From Geobacteraceae bacterium (GTDB lineage: Bacteria; Desulfobacterota; Desulfuromonadia; Geobacterales; Geobacteraceae): a stretch of DNA of 64,000 nt. Position numbers and translations under genes: made by a program. Below, one piece after another: positions 1 to 10,000 of the stretch. Where the stretch lies: contig WSYB01000023.1 in NCBI GenBank assembly GCA_009773645.1, positions 1-64,000 of the forward strand. Reading direction: 5' to 3'. Position 1 is the first letter of the stretch. The number at the start of each line of letters is the position of its first letter. The notes beneath the pieces are model-generated. The model was given only the letters and a program-made list of their open reading frames with translations, ran no database searches and was not told the origin of the DNA.

Positions 1-42
1 CTCAAAGCCGGACTGCTGGCGAAACACGCCGAGCAGTCGTAA
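1..42 (+). CDS. possible C-terminal end of a gene entering from the left (partial)
   Basis: Frame 1 is open from the window edge to a TAA at 40-42 and would encode the last 13 residues of a protein. A hairpin follows directly, which fits the end of a plus-strand gene convergent with the kinase at 83. The piece is too short to assign to a family, and an open frame of this length can occur by chance. Confidence 0.25.
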   Translation, partial: LKAGLLAKHAEQS

Positions 43-54
43 CCAAGGGGGATA

Positions 55-84
55 CTTTTCGATTACCGAAAAGGGGTTCTTTTC
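55..84 (+). terminator. hairpin between convergent genes
   Basis: CTTTTCG (55-61) pairs with CGAAAAG (67-73) around a 5-base loop, followed by GGGTTCTTTT. This is a modest intrinsic-terminator shape after the TAA at 42. The CTTTTCGATTACCG at 55-68 also recurs with one change at 79-92, so part of the structure may simply be a short direct repeat. Confidence 0.35.
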
Positions 85-2395
85 AATTACCGTTGACAGC
101 GGAATCATGGCTTTCTTGATTTCCCAGGACCTGTCCGATTTTTTCCACAAGGGTTCCGTTAACAAAGGGTTTTGCGATAAATGAGTATCCTCTTTCCAGA
201 ATGTTCTGGAGTCCGACAGTATCGGCGGTATGTCCCGACATGAAGATGACCTTCAGGTTCGGTTTCATTTTCTGCAATGTCTCCGCCAGTTTCGGTCCGC
301 CCATAAATGGCATGACGACATCGGTCAATAACAAATCGATATCCTGCCCTTTTTGTTGGAATATCTCCAATGCTTCGGAAGGATTGACGGTATGCAGGAC
401 CGTGTAACCATGCTTGCTCAGTGTATGCACTATCAGGTTCAGTACCCCTATTTCATCTTCGGCCACAAGGATCGTTTGTTTGCCGGCCGGCTGCTCTTCC
501 TTGCCGGGCTTACTGATTTCGGTGCGCTCCTCGTATACGCGAGGCAAAAACACCTTGAATGATGACCCTTGTCCCGGTTCACTGGCAACGAGAATATACC
601 CCCCACTCTGTTTAACGATTCCGTAGACCGTTGCAAGGCCCAGGCCGGTACCTCTTCCCTGTTCCTTGGTGGTAAAGAACGGCTCGAATATGCGTCTCCT
701 GACTTCTTCAGACATACCGATACCGTTATCTTTGACCTCAAGCATGACATAACTCCCCGGGACCGAACCGGCATTCATCCGGACAAAGTTGTCGTCCAGT
801 TCCACATTGGCGGTGTTTATGGTTATTTCACCACCGTTTTCCAGCGCATCCCGGGCGTTTACCACCAGATTCATGATGATCTGATCAACCTGGCCGGGGT
901 CTGCTTTCACCAATCCCGCCCCCTCATCAAGTTTTGCATTGAGCTTGAACTGTTCACCCAGCAGGCGGCATAGCATCTTTTCCAAATTTTGTACCAGGGC
1001 ATTGATGTCCAGCACCTTCGGTTCCAGTATCTGCCGACGGCTGAATGTTAAAAGCTGGCGGGTCAGCTCTGCCGCACGCTCCCCTGCATGAAGAATGTGT
1101 TCCACCTCTTTTCGCAGAGGGTCTCTAATGTCAAGCGCACGAAGCAGTAAGGCGCTGTAACCGTTTATAATGGTCAACAGATTGTTGAAATCATGGGATA
1201 TTCCCCCGGCCAGCTGTCCGATGGCTTCCATCTTCTGGGCTTGGCGCATCTGGTCAATCGACTTTTTGCGCTCCGTAATATCTTCTTTAACCGCGACAAA
1301 GTGGGTGATTACCCCTTCCACGTTTTTGATTGCGGATATGGATGCACTTTCCCAAAAAAGATCTCCGTTCTTTTTTCTGTTGAGGAATTCACCGTGCCAT
1401 TCCTGACCCGCGGTAATTGTTTTCCACAACTGATTATACTCTCTGGGGTCCATTTCGCCTGACTTCAAAAGGCGTGGAGTTCGCCCCAGAACCTCTTCGG
1501 GGGCATAACCGGTTACGGAAGTAAACTTGGGGTTCACGTATTCGGTGTTGCCGTTAATGTCCGTTATTACTACCGAAACCGGGCTATGCTCCACAGCTCT
1601 CGACAGTTTGCGGAGTTCTTCTTCCGTGCGCTTGCGTTCGGTTATATCGAGAAGCGTTCCGATAACGGCCGGCTTTCCATTGAACTCCATCTTTGTGCCG
1701 TGGGCCTCAAGCTCAATCTGTTTTCCATCCTTCCGCACCCCCTGGAAAGAATAATGGATGCTTCCGGCCTTTGTATCCAGATGGTTGACCAGTTTTTCAT
1801 TAACTTCAGACTTGCAATCATCTGCAACCAGGTCCACGAGAAACTTTGAAGCAATGATCTCATTCTGTGAATATCCGAAAATCTCTGCAAACTTTGGGTT
1901 TACATACGCAAATTTTCCGTTTTGAAGGATGTAGATGCCTACAAGAGATTGCTCGACAAGACTTCGGAACATTGTCTGGGATGAATAGAGCGCATCCTCT
2001 GCCTGTCTCCGCTCCCATCGCACCGCGGCTTCTTTTATTTCCCGTCTGACGGCCGGAATGAGTCGCGTCAAATTGTTTTTTATCAGATAGTCGTGTGCGC
2101 CGGCCTTCATGGCTTCAACGGCAACGTCTTCGCCCACATTCCCCGACACTATCAGGAACGGCATGTCGGCTCTCTTCTCCTGCACGATTTTCAACGCAGC
2201 AAGACCGCTGAATTGCGGCATGATGAAGTCGGATATGACAATGTCCCATGATTCTTTTGCAAGTGCCGCCTGCAAGGCCGCTGCAGAGTCAACCCTCTCG
2301 AAGACCGGCTTGAATTCCTTTTTCAGCTCGTGAACTATGAGTGAGGCGTCGTCTGGGGAATCATCAACTATCAATATACGGAGAAGTGATTTCAT
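83..2395 (-). CDS. hybrid sensor histidine kinase (REC-PAS-PAS-HisKA-HATPase-REC)
   Basis: Cytoplasmic phosphorelay protein of about 770 residues with no membrane segment. Domains in order: receiver (about 5-122, phospho-Asp in VISDFIMP), PAS (about 135-255), PAS (about 262-380), HisKA with the phospho-His in GGISHDFNN near residue 401, HATPase_c with DNGIGM and GTGLGLATV, and a second receiver with LLLTDVVMP and the conserved Lys in IAKPF. The ATG at 2395 is preferred over an in-frame TTG 12 bases upstream because GGAAA lies just before it. The input is presumably another kinase acting on the N-terminal receiver, or a ligand bound by the PAS domains. No DNA-binding or enzymatic output domain is present. 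CheV lies immediately upstream on the same strand. Confidence 0.9.
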   Translation of the reverse strand: MKSLLRILIVDDSPDDASLIVHELKKEFKPVFERVDSAAALQAALAKESWDIVISDFIMPQFSGLAALKIVQEKRADMPFLIVSGNVGEDVAVEAMKAGAHDYLIKNNLTRLIPAVRREIKEAAVRWERRQAEDALYSSQTMFRSLVEQSLVGIYILQNGKFAYVNPKFAEIFGYSQNEIIASKFLVDLVADDCKSEVNEKLVNHLDTKAGSIHYSFQGVRKDGKQIELEAHGTKMEFNGKPAVIGTLLDITERKRTEEELRKLSRAVEHSPVSVVITDINGNTEYVNPKFTSVTGYAPEEVLGRTPRLLKSGEMDPREYNQLWKTITAGQEWHGEFLNRKKNGDLFWESASISAIKNVEGVITHFVAVKEDITERKKSIDQMRQAQKMEAIGQLAGGISHDFNNLLTIINGYSALLLRALDIRDPLRKEVEHILHAGERAAELTRQLLTFSRRQILEPKVLDINALVQNLEKMLCRLLGEQFKLNAKLDEGAGLVKADPGQVDQIIMNLVVNARDALENGGEITINTANVELDDNFVRMNAGSVPGSYVMLEVKDNGIGMSEEVRRRIFEPFFTTKEQGRGTGLGLATVYGIVKQSGGYILVASEPGQGSSFKVFLPRVYEERTEISKPGKEEQPAGKQTILVAEDEIGVLNLIVHTLSKHGYTVLHTVNPSEALEIFQQKGQDIDLLLTDVVMPFMGGPKLAETLQKMKPNLKVIFMSGHTADTVGLQNILERGYSFIAKPFVNGTLVEKIGQVLGNQESHDSAVNGN

Positions 2396-2519
2396 TCGAG
2401 TTTCCAAAACCGGGACTATTTACGAGCACGACAGAACAGGCGTTAATCGCTTCAGAATCACCCGGATAGGGTGGTGAATCCTGGAAAACAGGACGAATGT
2501 GGAAAGATAGGGCGGATAT

Positions 2520-3470
2520 TTAACAATTTACCAGCGTGTCCGCTGTATTGACGAGATTCGGCAGGTCAGGTTTTGTCAGGATGTCGTTGGCGCCAAGGTC
2601 CCTCCATTTCCTCTTATTGTCGTCGCTGGCCAAGGATGAAAATATGACCACCGGAAAATTCTTAAGCGCCCCTTCTTTCCTTATGCGTGAGGTCAAGTGA
2701 AGGCCGTCCATTTTCGGCATTTCCACATCTGTTATCAAGAGATCGAGTTCATTCGTAAAATCGGTATTGTTTTCCTTGGAGCGTTTTAGTTTTTCATTGA
2801 TCATATTCCAGGCTTCTTCGCCGTTTTCTGCTTCCTCCACCTGGTACCCGGCCATGCGAAGGGAAGAGCACATGGTATTCCTGATAAAGGGGGAATCGTC
2901 GGCTACCAGAATCTTTTTCAGGCTTCTGTCAAAGGTAGCGCCATGTTCTTCCAGATACTCTTCACTCGGCGCTTCCAGAGCGTACTCATGGCATAATTCT
3001 CCGACAATTTTTTCAAAATCAAGAACCAGTATCAACCGGTCGTCCATTTTAACCAGACCTGTTACTTGCGGAGAATTAGCCGCCTTGACCGGAGGTTCTA
3101 CCTGTTCCCAGGAAATCCGATAGATGCGGGACACGGAATGAACCAGAATGCCGACCACCAGTCTGTTGAATTCAAGTACGATCACCCGGTCCGGCTTAAG
3201 TCCGTCTATTCTCTTGTTGAGCAAATCAGCGAGATTAATAACGGTAATAACCTTGTCTCGCAGCTTGATCATCCCGGCAATTGCCGGTGGGCAGTTAAAG
3301 ACTTTCCATAAATGAGGCAAACGAATTATTTCACGGACCTTGGCGACATTCACCCCGTAATGGCACGGGATCATCTCGCCGTTTCCGTTAAGCTCATCAA
3401 TCCTGAATTCCACGATTTCCAGTTCATTGGTGTCGCTTTCCAGTAATACTGCGCTGCCGGCTTTCTCCAT
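2520..3470 (-). CDS. cheV: chemotaxis coupling protein CheV (CheW-REC)
   Basis: CheV links chemoreceptors to the CheA kinase and tunes signalling through its receiver domain. The 316-residue protein has an N-terminal CheW-like domain (about 15-165) and a C-terminal receiver (about 185-310) with acidic pocket VADDSPF, phospho-acceptor LLITDVEMPKMDG and a C-terminal Lys in LTKPD. The ATG at 3470 has GAGGAG about 9 bases upstream. There is a 124-bp gap to the kinase downstream, so joint transcription is possible. No receptor or CheA gene is visible nearby, so it probably serves receptors encoded elsewhere. Confidence 0.93.
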   Translation of the reverse strand: MEKAGSAVLLESDTNELEIVEFRIDELNGNGEMIPCHYGVNVAKVREIIRLPHLWKVFNCPPAIAGMIKLRDKVITVINLADLLNKRIDGLKPDRVIVLEFNRLVVGILVHSVSRIYRISWEQVEPPVKAANSPQVTGLVKMDDRLILVLDFEKIVGELCHEYALEAPSEEYLEEHGATFDRSLKKILVADDSPFIRNTMCSSLRMAGYQVEEAENGEEAWNMINEKLKRSKENNTDFTNELDLLITDVEMPKMDGLHLTSRIRKEGALKNFPVVIFSSLASDDNKRKWRDLGANDILTKPDLPNLVNTADTLVNC

Positions 3471-3573
3471 GACGTGGCTCTCCTCGTGTATTTAATAATT
3501 TGATGGCAATAAATCGATCTATCGCCGACCATATATTTATCGGTTACCGACGCCGAAGCTTAAGGAGTTTTTT

Positions 3574-3690
3574 ATGTTATTCCACCAGCGCTTGTCGTGT
3601 TCCGTAGACGTCACACGGGTAGACAATGCGGCATTTTACGTAATTATATGTACACAGAGTATTTTCTTGACAAAGGGGTATTTATATTAA
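3574..3690 (+). CDS. possible 38-residue small ORF upstream of the TetR gene
   Basis: An ATG at 3574 preceded by AAGGAG with a 6-base spacer opens a 38-codon frame ending in TAA at 3688. The ribosome-binding site is better than that of the TetR gene itself. The product contains two Cys and has no recognisable domain. Its 3' end overlaps the putative TetR promoter, so it would have to be transcribed from further upstream. It may be a chance ORF. Confidence 0.25.
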   Translation: MLFHQRLSCSVDVTRVDNAAFYVIICTQSIFLTKGYLY

Positions 3691-3723
3691 ACAATCGTTC
3701 ACATGAACAAGCGTTCAGGTGAA
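3667..3723 (+). promoter_or_regulatory. promoter and tandem inverted repeats at the start of the efflux operon
   Basis: TTGACA at 3667-3672 is a consensus -35 box, with weak -10 candidates around 3688-3695 (TAAACA or AACAAT). Two inverted repeats of the form TTCA-N2-TGAA follow at 3698-3707 and 3714-3723, offset by 16 bp, and the first covers the ATG of the TetR gene. This arrangement suits autorepression by the TetR protein. There is no Shine-Dalgarno before the ATG and the predicted transcript start lies within a few bases of it, so the mRNA may be leaderless. All of this is inference from motif positions. Confidence 0.5.
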
Positions 3724-4284
3724 GAATCAAAGCGGAACATCATTGCTGCGGCAATCCAGGTCTTTGCCGACTACGGTTATGATAACGCCAGCATGCGGAT
3801 GATCGCTCAGGCGGCCGGAGTGAGTGTCGGTACTCTCTATCTGCATTTTAAGAATAAGGACGACCTTTACCTTACCATAACGAAGGAATGGATTGACGAT
3901 CTCAATGAGCTGACCAATCGGGCCCTGGACAGAATTGACGACCCCCGGACAGCCATTACCGTCTTTATTACCATCTCCATTGACTACACCAGAGAACACC
4001 GGGAGATGATCCTTCTTCAGGGGCGTAAATTCGGGCGCTGCCTGGGACTGGAACAAAAGCAGCAGTTTTTCCGGAAACGGCGGCAGTTGCTGACAGACAT
4101 CGTTCAGCGGGGAGTTACAGAGGGAGTTTTTCGCAGCGACGATCCGGCGGAGACCGCCCGGATCATTTTCAACGTGCTGAGAGGCTTTATCTTCTCGATG
4201 CTCATTGATGAGGAAGCGTTATTCAGAGCTGAGGCGTGCGTCGACCTGGTGCTTAATGGTCTCAGAAGGAGGAACAACGGGTGA
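3703..4284 (+). CDS. TetR/AcrR family repressor of the adjacent efflux operon
   Basis: This 193-residue protein has the TetR N-terminal helix-turn-helix (about 10-57), including MRMIAQAAGVSVGTLYLHF, followed by an all-helical ligand-binding region. Members of the family repress transcription until a small hydrophobic ligand binds the C-terminal domain. It is the first gene of an operon: its TGA overlaps the GTG of the TolC gene by four bases. Two TTCA-N2-TGAA repeats over its own start codon are plausible operators. The position and overlap suggest that it senses a substrate of the RND pump and controls pump and regulator together. Confidence 0.92.
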   Translation: MNKRSGEESKRNIIAAAIQVFADYGYDNASMRMIAQAAGVSVGTLYLHFKNKDDLYLTITKEWIDDLNELTNRALDRIDDPRTAITVFITISIDYTREHREMILLQGRKFGRCLGLEQKQQFFRKRRQLLTDIVQRGVTEGVFRSDDPAETARIIFNVLRGFIFSMLIDEEALFRAEACVDLVLNGLRRRNNG

Positions 4285-5810
4285 GAAGTTTAAGTATATT
4301 TGTTGCGGCTATACTGCTGGCAACGTTTTCCGGTACAACAATGGCCCAGGAAGAGTCTCTCAATCTTACCCTTAAGGAAGCCCTCAGGATTGCAGTGGAG
4401 AAGAACCTGGATGTCAAGGCGGAGCTCTACAATCCGGCCGCCGCCGAGGCCGATATCCGTAAATTCCGCGGCATTTACGATCCGCTGCTGTCGTTACTGA
4501 CAAACTTCCAGAATTCGAATACCCTTCCTGCCAGTACCTTTCTCTCCGGCGCCCAGGTCAACAGGCAGAAAACCCTGAAATACAACGCCGAGGCCAGCCA
4601 ACTGATACCCTCAGGCGGCACCGTCGGGCTTTCTTTTGACAACACATGGATCAGCAACAACTCTGATCCGACCCGGTTCACGAGCAAATACTACCAGTCC
4701 GCCCTGACCTTGACCCTTTCCCAGCCCCTGCTGCAGAACTTCGGACGGGAGACCACCGAGCTGAACATCTCCGTGGCAAAATATGGCAAGGAAGGGGCGC
4801 TTGAGCAGTTCAGGAACAGGCTCATGGATATCATCTCCCAGGTCAGGACCCAGTACTTCCAGCTCCATACCCTGCGCGAAGACCTTGAGGTGAAAAAGAC
4901 CTCCCTTGCTCTGGCGGAAAAAATTCTGAACGATACCCAGGCCCAGGTCAAGGCCGGCGTGCTTCCTGCCATGGAGATCCTCAATGCGGAGTTCGGCGTG
5001 GCTACACGGCAGAAGGACCTGATCGACGCGGAACGCGCCCTCCGGGACCAGACCGATGTGCTGCGCCTGCTCCTCCAGTTGCCCGTGCAGGGGGAAATTG
5101 TTCCGGTCGATGCCCTTTCCAGGGAACGGTATCAGTTTGACGAAGCCGCCGAGATCCAACGCGCCATCGCTGCCCGGCCCGACCTGAAACAGCTCCAGGC
5201 TAACCTCAAGGCCGACGAACTGCAGGCAAGGGTGGCGCGTAACCAGACCCTTCCCAGCCTGAACCTCAACGCCTCAACCGCCCTTACCGGTCTGGCCGGC
5301 GATTATAACCGCGACCTGGAACGGGTCGCTTCCACTAACTTCCCGATCTGGGGAATAGGCCTGCAGCTAACGTACCCCATCGGCAACCACGCCGCCGAAA
5401 ACGACTATATCAAGAGCAATCTGAAGGTGGCTCAGACCCGGACACAGGTAAGGAGTCTGGAGGAGAGCATCGCCTATGACGTCAAGACCGCCGTAAGGGC
5501 GATCCAGTCGAGTTACAAGCAGCTGGAGGTGACGACGCGGGGAAGGGCCTATGCCGAGGAGCGGCTCAAGGCGTTCATCAAGCGGAATCAGGTCGGCCTT
5601 GCCACCACCAAGGACGTGCTCGACGTGGAAAACGACCTGGTGACAGCCAAAGGGAACGAAATAAAGGCCCTCTCCGATTACAGCAACGCCATCAACCAGC
5701 TCTGGAAGGCCACCGGCGAATTGCTGGAGCGGGAAGGGATAAGGGTGACCGAGAAAGAAGCGGATGCCCTGTACGAGCGACAGTCGAAGAATAACGGTCC
5801 CATGCCGTAA
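4281..5810 (+). CDS. TolC-family outer membrane efflux protein
   Basis: Outer-membrane channel component of a tripartite exporter. The 509-residue product begins with a signal peptide (cleavage likely after TTMAQ, about residue 23) and carries two repeats of the outer-membrane efflux protein fold with long heptad-rich helices. The GTG start at 4281 overlaps the TetR stop (GTGA), indicating translational coupling, with AGGAGG about 8 bases upstream. The length is usual for the family. It lies 23 bp before the membrane fusion protein gene, so all three exporter parts are encoded together. Confidence 0.93.
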   Translation: MRSLSIFVAAILLATFSGTTMAQEESLNLTLKEALRIAVEKNLDVKAELYNPAAAEADIRKFRGIYDPLLSLLTNFQNSNTLPASTFLSGAQVNRQKTLKYNAEASQLIPSGGTVGLSFDNTWISNNSDPTRFTSKYYQSALTLTLSQPLLQNFGRETTELNISVAKYGKEGALEQFRNRLMDIISQVRTQYFQLHTLREDLEVKKTSLALAEKILNDTQAQVKAGVLPAMEILNAEFGVATRQKDLIDAERALRDQTDVLRLLLQLPVQGEIVPVDALSRERYQFDEAAEIQRAIAARPDLKQLQANLKADELQARVARNQTLPSLNLNASTALTGLAGDYNRDLERVASTNFPIWGIGLQLTYPIGNHAAENDYIKSNLKVAQTRTQVRSLEESIAYDVKTAVRAIQSSYKQLEVTTRGRAYAEERLKAFIKRNQVGLATTKDVLDVENDLVTAKGNEIKALSDYSNAINQLWKATGELLEREGIRVTEKEADALYERQSKNNGPMP

Positions 5811-5833
5811 AGCAGATTCCTGGGGTACTAGCG

Positions 5834-7072
5834 ATGAGATTCTCCGGAAGGTTTTGTCGTGATAAGAAGCATGTTTGCCGCAGCGGGCGGCGGAGCGTGT
5901 CGGTTTCCCTGATTCTTATGCTGATGATGACTGCCGCGTGTTCCGGTGGCAAGAAGGAAGCGCCCAGACCGAAACCGCCCGTACCGGTGGCGGTGGCCAC
6001 TTCCGTACAGAAGACGGTGCCGGTACAGATTCGCGCTATCGGCAATGTGGAACCCTATAACACCGTTTCGATCAAGGCCCAGATCAACGGTCAGATAACC
6101 CGGGTCCTTTTCAAGGAAGGACAGGACGTGAGAAAGGGGGATCTGCTCTTCACCATCGACCCCCGCCCCTTTGAAGTGGCTCTCAAACAGGCCGAAGCTG
6201 CGCTGGCAAAGGACCTGGCTCAGGCGAAATATACCCGGGAGCAGGCACGCCGTTACGCCTCACTCCTTAAAGACGGGATCGTCACCCAGGATCAGTACGA
6301 CCAGCTGCTCGCCAACGCCGATGCTTTCGACGCAACGATTGCCGTGGACAGGGCCAGCATAGAAAATGCCAGGCTGCTGCTCGCGTACTGCTCCATCCGT
6401 TCCCCCATTGACGGACGCACGGGAAACCTGATGGTGCAAATGGGAAACCTGGTGAAAGCCAACGACAATCCGGTGCTCGTCACCATCAATCAGATCAATC
6501 CGGTGTATGTCACGTTTTCCGTGCCGGAGAAGGAGCTGCTTGAAATCAAGAAGTACCTGGCAGGCGGAAGTCTGCATGTGGAGGCGGTTATCCCCAACGA
6601 CCCGAAAGCGGCGGAGGAGGGGGTCATCAGCTTTCTCGACAACACGGTCGATACCGCGACGGGGACCATCAAGCTGAAGGGGACCTTCCCCAACAAAACG
6701 CGGCGGCTCTGGCCCGGGCAGTTTGTCAACGTCGTTCTGACCCTGGCAGCGAAGCCCAAGGCGGTGGTCGTCCCCACTCAGGCCATTCAGACCGGCCAGC
6801 AGGGGGCGTATCTGTTCGTGGTCAAGGCGGACCGGAGCGTGGATATCCGCCCGGTAACGGTCGGAACCGCTCTCAACGGAGAAACGGTTATCGAGAAAGG
6901 AGTGCAGCCGGGGGAGACGGTAGTGACCGACGGCCAGCTCCGTCTGACGCCGGGGGCGAAAGTTGAGTTCAGGCAAGGAGCGGGAAACGGGAACCGGGAA
7001 AAACGGGAAGCGGGAAGCGGGAAACGGGAACCGGGAAAAACGCCAAAACCCGTTCAGGGCAAAAAGCCGTGA
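5834..7072 (+). CDS. RND efflux periplasmic adaptor (membrane fusion) lipoprotein
   Basis: This protein bridges the RND pump and the TolC channel. The 412-residue product has a lipoprotein signal ending in the lipobox MTAAC (acylated Cys near residue 37), then a barrel-sandwich/lipoyl half (VSIKAQINGQI), a helical hairpin (about 120-190), the second lipoyl half (IRSPIDGRTGNLM) and a beta-barrel domain. It resembles MdtA/AcrA. The last 30 or so residues are unusual: rich in Gly, Arg, Lys and Glu, and encoded by a perfect 7-bp repeat tract (6982-7039), so the C-terminal tail appears to derive from repeat DNA. The TGA overlaps the GTG of the pump gene. Confidence 0.93.
   Translation: MRFSGRFCRDKKHVCRSGRRSVSVSLILMLMMTAACSGGKKEAPRPKPPVPVAVATSVQKTVPVQIRAIGNVEPYNTVSIKAQINGQITRVLFKEGQDVRKGDLLFTIDPRPFEVALKQAEAALAKDLAQAKYTREQARRYASLLKDGIVTQDQYDQLLANADAFDATIAVDRASIENARLLLAYCSIRSPIDGRTGNLMVQMGNLVKANDNPVLVTINQINPVYVTFSVPEKELLEIKKYLAGGSLHVEAVIPNDPKAAEEGVISFLDNTVDTATGTIKLKGTFPNKTRRLWPGQFVNVVLTLAAKPKAVVVPTQAIQTGQQGAYLFVVKADRSVDIRPVTVGTALNGETVIEKGVQPGETVVTDGQLRLTPGAKVEFRQGAGNGNREKREAGSGKREPGKTPKPVQGKKP
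6982..7039 (+). repeat. heptameric tandem repeat inside the adaptor gene
   Basis: Eight units of a degenerate 7-mer GGGAANN (GGGAAAC, GGGAACC, GGGAAAA, then a 2-base AC interruption, GGGAAGC, GGGAAGC, GGGAAAC, GGGAACC, GGGAAAA). The three-unit block is duplicated exactly, giving a 27-bp direct repeat at 6979-7005 and 7016-7042. The tract is translated as the C-terminal tail of the adaptor protein. Other 7-bp-period tracts occur in several intergenic gaps of this window. Confidence 0.9.
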
Positions 7073-10000
7073 ACATCGCAGAAATCTTCATCCGCCGGCC
7101 GATCATGACCACTCTGGTCATGGCCTCCATCCTCATCTTCGGCCTCTCCGCCTACCGACTTCTGCCGGTCAGCGATCTCCCCAACGTAGACTTTCCCACC
7201 ATCCAGGTGACCGCCAGTCTGCCGGGTGCCAATCCGGACACCATGGCGTCGGCAGTGGCGACCCCTCTGGAACGGCAGTTCTCCACCATCGCCGGGGTGG
7301 ATTCCATGACCTCCACTAACGGCACCGGCGCCACCAATATCACCATCCAGTTCAACCTCTCCCGCGACATCGATGCCGCTGCCCAGGACGTGCAGGCCGC
7401 AATCTCCCGAGCTTCACGGCAGCTGCCGCAGGATATGCCGGCGCCCCCTTCCTTCCAGAAGGTCAATCCGGCCGACCAGCCGGTGATCTACCTTGCCCTG
7501 AGCTCGCCGACCCTGCCGCTCTACACCGTCAACGAATACGCCGACACTTTCATCGCCCAGCGTATCTCCATGATCAGCGGTGTGGCCCAGGTACAGGTGT
7601 TCGGCTCGCAGAAGTTTGCCGTGCGCGCCCAGCTGAGCCCTTCGGCCCTCGCCACCCGCAAGATCGGCATCGACGAGGTGTCGAACGCCCTTTCCAGTGG
7701 CAACGTCAACCTCCCCACCGGCACCCTGGACGGGAAGCATCAGGCCTATACCATCCAGGCCACCGGCCAGCTTTACTCGGCCTCCGCCTATCGTCCCCTG
7801 ATCGTCGCCTACCGCAACGGCTCTCCGGTGCGTCTCCAGGAACTGGGGAAGGTTGTCGACGGTGTGGAAAACGACAAGGTGGCGAGCTGGTACAAGGACA
7901 CCCGTGCGGTGGTCCTCGCCATCCAGCGCCAGCCCGGCACCAACACCATCGAAGTGGTGGACAGCATCAAGAAGCTTCTCCCCGTGTTCCGCGCCCAGAT
8001 GCCCGTCTCGGTGAATCTGAATATCCTCTACGACCGCTCCGTCTCCATCCGTGAATCGGTGGCCGATGTCAAGTTCACCCTGTTCCTGACCGTCTGCCTT
8101 GTGGTGCTCGTGATCTTCCTCTTTCTCCGCAACATCTCCGCCACCGTGATACCGTCGCTGGCGCTCCCCTTTTCCATCATCGGCACCTTTGCCGCCATGT
8201 ACCTGATGGATTTTTCCGTGGACAACATCTCCCTCATGGCCCTGACCCTTTCGGTCGGCTTCGTGGTGGACGACGCCATCGTCATGCTGGAGAACATCGT
8301 CCGCCACATGGAGCACGGGGAAAAGCCCATGGAGGCTGCCCTCAAGGGGTCAAGGGAGATCGGCTTCACCATTCTCTCCATGACACTGTCCCTGGTGGCG
8401 GTCTTCATACCGGTCCTCTTCATGGGGGGGATCATGGGCAGGCTCCTCCACGAATTTGCCGTCACCATCAGCATGGCGATCCTCATCTCCGGCTTCGTCT
8501 CCCTTACCCTTACCCCCATGCTCTGCAGCCGCTTCCTGAGGCCGCCGGCCACGGAAAAGCACGGCCGCCTCTACCTGTTCATGGAACGCTTCTTTAGCAG
8601 CATGCTCAACACCTACGACCGGACACTGAAAAAAGTCCTCGAATACCGCCGCGCCACCATGGCGGTCATCATCGTCCTTACCCTGGTTACGGGGTGGCTC
8701 TTCACCAGGATACCCATGGGGTTCCTCCCCTCCGAGGACACCGGCCAGATATTCGCCTTCACCGAGGCGGCCCAGGGGATATCCTTCGAGGACATGAAGC
8801 GCCACCAGCAGCAACTTGCGGCCATCATCGCGCGGGATCCGAACATAGAGGGCTTCATGTCGTCCGTTGGAGCGGGGGGGGCGAGCGTGGCCAACAACAC
8901 CGGCCGCATCTTCATGCGTCTCAAGCCTAGGGACGAGCGGAAGCTCTCCGCTGACGAGATCATCCAGGAGCTGCGGCCGAAGGTGGCCAAAGTGCCCGGC
9001 ATCCAGATGTTCATGCAGAACCTCCCCGCCATCCGCATCGGCGGCCAGCTGACCAAGAGCCAGTACCAGTACACCCTGCAGAGTCCCGACACGGATGACC
9101 TTTACAAGTACGCCGCTGAGCTGGAAGGGAAGATGCGTGCGCTTGCCCAGTTGCAGGACGTGACGAGCGACCTGCAGATCAGGAACCCGCAGGTGAACGT
9201 AGAGATCGACCGCGACAAGGCTTCCGTCCTCGGGCTCTCGGCGCAGCAAATCCAGGACGCCCTTTACTTCGCCTACGGTTCCCGACAGGTCTCGACCATT
9301 TACTCTCCCAACAACCAGTACCGGGTCATCCTGGAGCTGGAGGATCAGTACCAGATGGACCCCTCCTCCCTGGCCATGCTCTACGTCCGTTCCACCAATG
9401 GCCAGCTCGTGCCGCTCAACACGGTGGCGAACCTGACCAAAAGCCTTGGGCCGCTAACCGTGAACCACCTGGGGCAGCTCCCGGCGGTGACCATCTCCTT
9501 CAACCTCAAGCCGGGCGTTGCTCTCGGTGATGCCATGCCGGTTGTGGACGGTCTGGCTCGCGAGACCCTGCCGCAGACCATCAGCACAAGCTTCCAGGGG
9601 ACCGCCCAGGCCTTCCAGGCCTCGCTGAAGGGGCTCTGGTTCCTCCTCTTCATGGCCATTCTCGTCATCTACATCGTGCTCGGAATCCTTTACGAGAGTT
9701 TCATCCACCCCCTGACCATCCTGTCAGGCCTTCCTGCGGCCGGCTTCGGGGCACTGGTGACCCTCATGCTCTTCCACAAGGATCTGAACATCTACGCCTT
9801 CGTCGGGGTCATCATGCTGATCGGGATAGTCAAGAAGAACGCCATCATGATGATCGACTTCGCCCTGGAGGCGGAGCGCAAGGAGGGGAAATCACCGCTC
9901 GACGCAATCTACGAAGGCGCGCTCATTCGTTTCCGTCCCATCATGATGACCACCATGGCGGCCCTCATGGGGACCATTCCCATTGCCATGGGATTCGGCG

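Noticed and set aside
8350-9249. A 299-codon minus-strand frame opposite the RND pump gene
   Set aside because: It is antisense to a strongly conserved transporter and has no recognisable domain or ribosome-binding site.
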